Source: an uncultured Psychrobacillus sp. (GTDB lineage: Bacteria > Bacillota > Bacilli > Bacillales_A > Planococcaceae). Taken from it: DNA of 64,000 nt. Each line of letters begins with the position of its first letter. The stretch's first letter is position 1. A program made the translations under genes and the position numbers. The notes under the pieces were generated by a model. That model was not told where the DNA came from, ran no database searches, and saw nothing but the letters and a program-made list of their open reading frames with translations. Of the stretch, positions 59,142 to 64,000 are shown in pieces. The stretch lies in NCBI GenBank assembly GCA_934234185.1, contig CAKQHO010000004.1, positions 17,210-81,209 of the forward strand, written 5' to 3'.

Positions 59142-59184
59142 AATACTACGTAAGAATATAACGTAATCGTACTGCGATAGCGCA
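59142..59184. promoter_or_regulatory. Right-end arm-type sites shared with the left end
   Basis: AATACTACGTAAGAATA (59142-59158) and TCGTACTGCGATAGCGCA (59167-59184) are copies of left-end sequences at 37351-37367 and 37303-37320, in the opposite order. They are likely binding sites for the integrase or an excisionase. Confidence 0.65.
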
Positions 59185-59201
59185 TCGAAATATAAGCGAT
59201 A

Positions 59202-59231
59202 TTGCCTTAGCGATTAATCGTATGGTATACT
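59202..59231 (+). promoter_or_regulatory. Element-borne promoter reading toward tRNA-Arg
   Basis: TTGCCT (59202-59207), an 18-nt spacer and TATACT (59226-59231), 90 nt upstream of the intact tRNA. It would replace the original tRNA promoter cut off at 37199-37227. Confidence 0.55.
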
Positions 59232-59317
59232 AACCTACGTGAATCAACGGGGTATTACAAGGGGATTTCGCATTAAATGCGGATAAAGCCAGTGATACCA
59301 ACGGTTTGAGGCTTACG

Positions 59318-59346
59318 CTTGCCCCTGTAGTTTAATGGATATGACG
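59318..59346. repeat. attR: 29-bp direct repeat
   Basis: Identical to 37238-37266; it covers nucleotides 1-26 of the tRNA gene plus three preceding bases. It is the right boundary of the element. Confidence 0.92.
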
Positions 59347-59392
59347 TAAGATTCCGGTTCTTGAGATGGGGGTTCGATTCCCTCCAGGGGCG
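59321..59392 (+). tRNA. tRNA-Arg (anticodon CCG)
   Basis: A full cloverleaf: acceptor GCCCCTG/CAGGGGC, anticodon stem TAAGA/TCTTG with loop TTCCGGT (anticodon CCG at 59354-59356), T-stem GGGGG/CCCTC with loop TTCGATT, and discriminator G. CCA is not encoded. The first 26 nt are duplicated at the left end of the inserted element. It reads CGG codons. Confidence 0.93.
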
Positions 59393-59402
59393 TCACATAG
59401 AA

Positions 59403-59437
59403 AACACGTTAGCCAAATTGGTTAGCGTGTTTTTTTA
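59403..59437 (+). terminator. Terminator of tRNA-Arg
   Basis: AACACGTTAGCC and GGTTAGCGTGTT around AAATT, followed by TTTTTT. Confidence 0.85.
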
Positions 59438-59652
59438 TTTTCAATCTGGATCATTCTGTGGAACCGTCTCCTCATAGAGAGGGCAGATAAGTTGCTGATG
59501 TTTTTATCCACCTTCCTATACTACCCAAACCTTGCCAATTTATATCCTCGTATATTTATTATATTGGTAAAATGATGCAGCTAGAACAAGAAATTTTACT
59601 GTTATAATTACTTAGTTAACAACTAGAATTGACAGATAAGGTGGTACATAAG

Positions 59653-61410
59653 GTGAAAAAAATAGTAACAATGCTTTTATCCATCCTGCTTGTACTTGGC
59701 CTTCTTCCTAAAGAAGAGGCCCTAGCCGCGTCTTTTACGGACGTGACAAACTACCAGGATGAGATCAATTATTTAGTTTCGAAAAAAGTAATTAATGGCT
59801 ATCCAGATGGATCATTTAAGCCATTGAATAACCTAACTAGAATGCACGCAGTAACCATGATTTTGCGTGAGAAGGGAATCACAGATCTTACTGCTCCTGA
59901 TCCAGGTTTTACGGACGTTAAGCCAGGTACTAAAGGATACGAAGAGGTAGCAAAGGCTGTGCAGCTTGGTTTTATTTCAGGTAAAAATGCTGCGAATGGC
60001 ACGAAATATTTTGATCCACAAGGAACATTAACTAGAGGACAAATGGCAAAAATCCTTGTATTAGGATATGGCCTTCCTATTAATAATAATTACTCTTTTA
60101 CAGATGTGACAGCTGACAATGGGTTTAAAAGCCAAATCAGCACATTAGCAAGCCAAAATATTACAACAGGCTATGAAGATGGCTCCTTTAAGCCAAACGG
60201 GAAAATTACTCGCCAGCATTTCGCTGTGTTCATGGCGCGATTATTAAATGAGAGCTTTAAACCAAAGCCAGCTCCGGCTTCTAAAAAAATGTATGCCCAC
60301 TTTATTGACGTTGGACAAGGGGATTCCATTCTTCTTCAAACACCAAACAACAAAACAATGCTGATTGATGGCGGTACAAAGGCTGCTGGTTCGAAGGTAG
60401 TTAGCTTCTTAAAATCAAAGGGCATTACAAAGCTGGATTATGTAGTAGCTACTCATCCAGATGCAGACCATATTGGTGGGTTGATTGAAGTACTGAAGAA
60501 TTTTAAAGTGACAAACTTTATAGACCCTGGAAAAACGCATACTACTCAAACCTACCTTGAGTTAATGAAGTTAGTCGATACAAAAGGAATTAATTATACT
60601 ATTGCTACAACTGGCAGTAAGATTACTATAGATTCTTCTATAGGAGTCCAAGTGCTTCATGCAAATAAAAATGCAAGTGATTCCAACGATGCCTCTATCG
60701 TACTAAAAGCTACTTATAATAAGGTATCCTTCTTATTAATGGGGGATGCTAGTACAGAGCTAGAATCTACCATCATGGCTAAATATGACGTAAAGGCAAC
60801 GGTATTGAAAGCTGGACATCATGGCTCAAATACAGGGAGCTCCGCTAAGTTCATAAGCAAAGTGAATCCAGCTTCTACCATTTTAAGCTATGGGAAAGAT
60901 AATTCCTATGGTCATCCACATAAAGAAGTGGTCACTAGATTAAAAAATGTAGGTTCTAAAATTTATTCAACCGCTAATTCTGGAACTATTACGGTAATGA
61001 CAAATGGAACAACACACACCGTGTCGGCGAAGGAATGGACAGGAACTGGAACAGGTTCAAGCACTGGATCAGGATCAGGCAGTACTACTACGCCTACTAC
61101 TCCTACTACCTCTTCTAACGTCAAGATAGTTAGCAAGGATCTTAGCGCGGAAATAGTGGGAATAAAAAACAATGGTTCTACAAGCGTCAACCTGCAAGGC
61201 TGGAAGCTGGTATCAGTAGAAGGTAATCAATCATATACATTTGGCTCTTATACGCTTGGGGCTGGAAAAACAGTATATGTTACAAGTGGTCCTAACGCTA
61301 AAACTGGTACTAGCTACCTTAAATGGACCGGCTCGGCTATCTGGAACAACAGTGGAGATGCTGCAAAGCTTTACAATGCTAGTGGTAAGCTAGTAAGTGA
61401 AATGAAATAA
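59653..61410 (+). CDS. Secreted SLH / metallo-beta-lactamase (ComEC-like) / lamin-tail domain protein
   Basis: About 585 residues. A signal peptide (VKKIVTMLLSILLVLGLLPK) with cleavage near ALA|A is followed by three SLH repeats (INGYPDGSFKPLNNLTR; YEDGSFKPNGKITRQ) for cell-wall anchoring. Then comes a metallo-beta-lactamase domain of the ComEC/Rec2 type (HFIDVGQGDSILLQ; HPDADHIGG; GDAS; AGHHGS), a Ser/Thr/Gly/Pro linker, and a C-terminal lamin-tail domain. Metal ligands are complete, so a surface nuclease or phosphodiesterase is likely. I chose the GTG at 59653, with AAGGTGG 10 nt upstream. A contribution to DNA use at the surface is inferred. Confidence 0.83.
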   Translation: MKKIVTMLLSILLVLGLLPKEEALAASFTDVTNYQDEINYLVSKKVINGYPDGSFKPLNNLTRMHAVTMILREKGITDLTAPDPGFTDVKPGTKGYEEVAKAVQLGFISGKNAANGTKYFDPQGTLTRGQMAKILVLGYGLPINNNYSFTDVTADNGFKSQISTLASQNITTGYEDGSFKPNGKITRQHFAVFMARLLNESFKPKPAPASKKMYAHFIDVGQGDSILLQTPNNKTMLIDGGTKAAGSKVVSFLKSKGITKLDYVVATHPDADHIGGLIEVLKNFKVTNFIDPGKTHTTQTYLELMKLVDTKGINYTIATTGSKITIDSSIGVQVLHANKNASDSNDASIVLKATYNKVSFLLMGDASTELESTIMAKYDVKATVLKAGHHGSNTGSSAKFISKVNPASTILSYGKDNSYGHPHKEVVTRLKNVGSKIYSTANSGTITVMTNGTTHTVSAKEWTGTGTGSSTGSGSGSTTTPTTPTTSSNVKIVSKDLSAEIVGIKNNGSTSVNLQGWKLVSVEGNQSYTFGSYTLGAGKTVYVTSGPNAKTGTSYLKWTGSAIWNNSGDAAKLYNASGKLVSEMK

Positions 61411-61416
61411 TGACGT

Positions 61417-61455
61417 GGCTGTAGGTGAACATCCTGTTCGCTTGCAGCTTTTTTA
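61417..61455 (+). terminator. Terminator of the SLH-MBL gene
   Basis: GGCTGTAGGTGAAC and GTTCGCTTGCAGCT form a 14-bp stem with G-U pairs, followed by TTTTTT. Confidence 0.8.
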
Positions 61456-61520
61456 TTGCGAACGCTGCGCGTTACGATAATACTCTCACATAACCGCCAA
61501 GAGGCTGCTTTATTCCATAA

Positions 61521-61561
61521 AATAGACACCTATTGCCACAAAGCAATAGGTGTCTATTTTT
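61521..61561. terminator. Terminator of the ABC transporter operon, bidirectional
   Basis: AATAGACACCTATTGC and GCAATAGGTGTCTATT are perfectly complementary around a 6-nt loop, with T-runs on either strand. Confidence 0.9.
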
Positions 61562-63515
61562 AGTTTCTATCATGATCTAAAACATGCTTTTTTGTAATCG
61601 AAAACGTTACAACGAAGTAGAGGGAATAAATTAATGCGATCACCGTTACAATGAGAACTGATATAGACGTCATACTGAGCTGTTCTTCTAAACCGAGTAA
61701 TTGGATAAATTGCTCTGAAATAATTGCAACGGGGAGAGCTAATAGAATCGGAACCATAATTGGGAATGCAAAGAAGAGAAGAATTTGCTTTGCCAATGTC
61801 GCCGTTTGCATGGATTTCGATACTCCGATCCGATATAAAATACGATATTTTTTCTCATCATCGCTCGTTGTTGATAATGTCTTTAGTGCGAGAATCGCTA
61901 ATGCTAGTAGTACAAAAACAAAGCCCATATACAACACACCGACGATTAAAATTGCTGAAAAGGCCATGCTTTCAGCACGTTGATAGCTTTTAATCCGATA
62001 ATCACTTGTCTCGATATTATAATTTTCCATAGGTATTTGATAAGTAAACTCCTGATGTAAAGCTACTGTATCAAAATCCATTGAGGCTAAATCTACAGCA
62101 TAAGCTGTTTGAGCAAGCTGCATGCCATCAACTACTTCATCCGGAACCACAATAACAAAATATACCCAAGCAAGTGCAGGCAAAATTCCTTTTACATGGC
62201 TTAGTTTATATGTCTTCCCATGATGAGAAATCGTTTGACTTGAAAAATCGTAGCTGTCAATTGGACCCATATTCGAGTAGATAGCATATTCATGTTCCAA
62301 TGTAATCGGCTCTTCGCCGATTGCCTGTAGCAGGATGTTTAAGTCGGATACACGCATATAGGTATCTTTGTCGGTATATCCTTCGTTGTACCACGAGGTG
62401 AGCTTTAAAAAGTCGACCTCACCTGTAGTAAAAAAAGGCGTTTCAAAGGAGCGTTCAATAGTGGTGTACTGCCCAATTAATCGTGTCGCCTCCTCAAATG
62501 ACACTGGTGGATTGGTGCCAGCCTCTTCATTGCCCATTACATCAAATGGATAACGTTTATCGATATTTTCCTCCTCAACCGCCTTATATAAAAAGCCAGT
62601 GTTGGCTGCAATTATTGCAAATGATATTAAAAAAGCAAGTAACCCAAGTAACATTGCATTGGAGCTTAAAGATGCACTAAGCTGACGAAGGACAAATTGA
62701 TTCGTTCCTTTTTGAAGCTTATTGCTCTTTAATAAAACATACATCAAGCTTTTCGCTAACCCGATATGGAAGGTAATAATCGCTATTGCCAGCAAAATGA
62801 TCGAGATTAATAATTCATTCTCACTATTAGTATTCCCTTTCAAGACTGCCTCAAGAAGAATTGAAAATTTATATAAGGCATACGCAATTGCGGCTGCTGA
62901 AACAATTGTTAATACGACAGAAAAAAAGGGCTTGCGCTGCACTTTATTAACCTGCTTTTCTCCATGAATGAGTTCGAAAATCGTCACACGCTTTAAATAA
63001 ATGCTTGAGGTGATAAACGTCACAGTAAAAATTGCGACCACCATAAGCAGTGTAACTAGGACACCTTTAACGGATAAAAATGTAAAGGAAAAATCATATA
63101 GAAGCAGCTTTGACATTAATAACATAAGGCATTGATATAAGAGCGACCCAAATATAGAGCCTGTTAAGATTGCAAAAAAACCTAAAAAACTATTTTCTAG
63201 TAAAAACAGCTTCACTATTTGATGGCGTTTCATTCCAAGCGTTAAATACGTGCCAAACTCCCGCTTACGTAGTCGAAGCATAAAGGCATTTGCAAAGCCA
63301 AGTACGACTGCGATAATAATACATAAAAAACTAGACAATACAAGCAAGCCAATCGATAATGTTCCAAACGAATCAGCCCTTGCTTGCAGGTCTTCGTTGT
63401 AAATCATGTTATTCATCGCGAACATGAGGGAAATAGTCATGGCGATGGTCACGAAATAAATCAAATAATTGCGGAGCTGCCGTTTCATATTGCGAAAGGC
63501 TAATGTTTTATACAA
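61560..63515 (-). CDS. BceB-type ABC transporter permease
   Basis: About 651 residues with ten membrane spans (four N-terminal, two central, then a large extracytoplasmic domain of ~200 residues and four C-terminal spans). This is the layout of BceB/VraG-type FtsX permeases. It exports or detoxifies antimicrobial peptides such as bacitracin-type compounds and signals to a BceRS-type sensor, which may lie beyond the window. I chose the TTG at 63515, with GGAGGTGA 5 nt upstream; earlier TTG and GTG codons overlap that site. It overlaps the ATPase gene by 8 nt. Confidence 0.85.
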   Translation of the reverse strand: MYKTLAFRNMKRQLRNYLIYFVTIAMTISLMFAMNNMIYNEDLQARADSFGTLSIGLLVLSSFLCIIIAVVLGFANAFMLRLRKREFGTYLTLGMKRHQIVKLFLLENSFLGFFAILTGSIFGSLLYQCLMLLMSKLLLYDFSFTFLSVKGVLVTLLMVVAIFTVTFITSSIYLKRVTIFELIHGEKQVNKVQRKPFFSVVLTIVSAAAIAYALYKFSILLEAVLKGNTNSENELLISIILLAIAIITFHIGLAKSLMYVLLKSNKLQKGTNQFVLRQLSASLSSNAMLLGLLAFLISFAIIAANTGFLYKAVEEENIDKRYPFDVMGNEEAGTNPPVSFEEATRLIGQYTTIERSFETPFFTTGEVDFLKLTSWYNEGYTDKDTYMRVSDLNILLQAIGEEPITLEHEYAIYSNMGPIDSYDFSSQTISHHGKTYKLSHVKGILPALAWVYFVIVVPDEVVDGMQLAQTAYAVDLASMDFDTVALHQEFTYQIPMENYNIETSDYRIKSYQRAESMAFSAILIVGVLYMGFVFVLLALAILALKTLSTTSDDEKKYRILYRIGVSKSMQTATLAKQILLFFAFPIMVPILLALPVAIISEQFIQLLGLEEQLSMTSISVLIVTVIALIYSLYFVVTFSITKKHVLDHDRN

Positions 63516-64000
63516 GCCCTTCACCTCCAAGCAGCGCCATCGTTGCTAAAATTTCTTCATGCATGGCACGACTTGATTTGTCACCTTTATAAAGTTCATT
63601 CCAAAGCTTGCCGTCCTTTAAAAATAGGACACGCTTCGCATAAGAACCAACGAGCGCATCATGCGTCACCATTAAAATAGTGGAGCCTAATTGTGTATTC
63701 ATCATGGACAATGTATCCATCAGCTTTTTGGAGTTTGTAGAATCAAGTGCTCCTGTCGGTTCATCAGCCAGGATGATGCTTGGTTTTGTAATCAAGGCAC
63801 GAGCGCAGGCAACACGCTGACGCTGACCACCCGACAATTCAACCGGAAACTTTTTAAGCTGCTCTGTAATGCCGAGCTGGTCTGCAATTTCTCTGCAAAG
63901 AACGCCGGATTCTTTAGGTGAAATCCCTTGTAAATTAAGAGGTAACGTAATATTTTCTTCAATTGTTAATGTATCTAATAAATTATAATCTTGAAAAATA
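63508..64000 (-). CDS. BceA-type ABC transporter ATPase (5' end outside window)
   Basis: The C-terminal ~164 residues of an ABC ATPase. Visible are the Q-loop region (FQDYNLLDTLTIEENI at the window edge), the signature LSGGQRQRVACARAL, Walker B with IILADEPTGALD, and the H-loop MVTHD. The P-loop lies beyond position 64000. It overlaps the permease gene, forming a BceAB-type pair. Confidence 0.88.
   Translation of the reverse strand, partial: IFQDYNLLDTLTIEENITLPLNLQGISPKESGVLCREIADQLGITEQLKKFPVELSGGQRQRVACARALITKPSIILADEPTGALDSTNSKKLMDTLSMMNTQLGSTILMVTHDALVGSYAKRVLFLKDGKLWNELYKGDKSSRAMHEEILATMALLGGEGLV

Larger units (their letters stand above)
37238..59346. mobile_element. ~22.1-kb integrative element in tRNA-Arg(CCG), satellite-like
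   Basis: It is bounded by identical 29-bp copies of the tRNA-Arg 5' end, with a tyrosine recombinase gene directly inside the left end. Shared arm-type sequences lie near both ends: TCGTACTGCGATAGCGCA at 37303-37320 and 59167-59184, and AATACTACGTAAGAATA at 37351-37367 and 59142-59158. Gene content mixes plasmid/ICE-like functions (FtsK-type ATPase, replication-relaxation protein), phage-like tail genes (tape measure, likely tail chaperone), HNH nuclease, a serine resolvase and many small genes packed head to tail. I find no terminase, portal, capsid, lysis or VirB4-type gene. The genes use CG-rich codons unlike the host, except for AT-rich patches at 41.7-43.2, 50.9-52.0 and 58.0-59.0 kb. 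Confidence 0.88.

Noticed and set aside
37238..59346. Complete prophage or classical ICE
   Set aside because: No terminase, portal, capsid, lysis or VirB4-type gene could be found; only the tape measure and a probable chaperone represent virion genes.

Overview
The window is a low-GC Gram-positive chromosome segment of the Bacillales. The evidence is ComK, HprK with Crh, a CtsR operator at clpP, LexA (DinR)-type operators, and a gene order that follows Bacillus subtilis from uvrBA through hprK-lgt-yvoD-ppaX-yvoF-his-yvcD-trxB-yvcI-rapZ-yvcK-whiA-crh to clpP. A relative of the Planococcaceae is my best guess, but the sequence alone does not settle the genus.

Host part, 1-37237. A truncated beta-lactamase-like gene at the left edge is followed by an SRPBCC/DoxX - DUF4166 - yndJ operon on the minus strand, a second beta-lactamase-like gene, and an ECF sigma / anti-sigma pair with a near-perfect autoregulatory promoter. 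Next come an enoyl-CoA hydratase, an EAL-HDOD protein, a LexA-boxed yhjD, comK, an IDEAL-domain protein and a secreted M14 peptidase. uvrB-uvrA, yvlB, the hprK-lgt-yvoD-ppaX-yvoF run, and a his operon that lacks both hisH and hisF follow. The block ends with yvcD, trxB, yvcI-rapZ-yvcK-whiA-crh and, divergently, clpP. Several intergenic regions hold arrays of short motifs repeated at exactly 21-nt spacing; the largest are at 6.8-7.5 kb and 31.86-32.4 kb.

Mobile element, 37238-59346, about 22.1 kb. A 29-bp direct repeat covering the 5' end of tRNA-Arg(CCG) bounds it. It carries two 321-aa tyrosine recombinases, a serine resolvase, several XRE-type regulators, an FtsK/SpoIIIE-type ATPase, a replication-relaxation family protein, a two-TM membrane protein, a P-loop helicase-like protein, an HNH nuclease and many small unknown genes. 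It also has a tail tape-measure protein with a likely tail-assembly chaperone, but no recognisable terminase, portal, capsid or other tail gene. It is therefore neither a complete prophage nor a classical ICE; a phage satellite or satellite-like integrative element is the most economical reading. The non-coding parts look structured: an RNA-like run of five hairpins that all present the same CGCCAA apical loop, a multi-branched leader before the FtsK gene, a lambda-like operator switch, and an integrase ribosome-binding site buried in a terminator hairpin.

Host part, 59347-64000. The regenerated tRNA-Arg is followed by a secreted SLH / metallo-beta-lactamase (ComEC-like) / lamin-tail protein and, on the minus strand, a BceAB-type peptide-resistance ABC transporter whose ATPase runs off the window.
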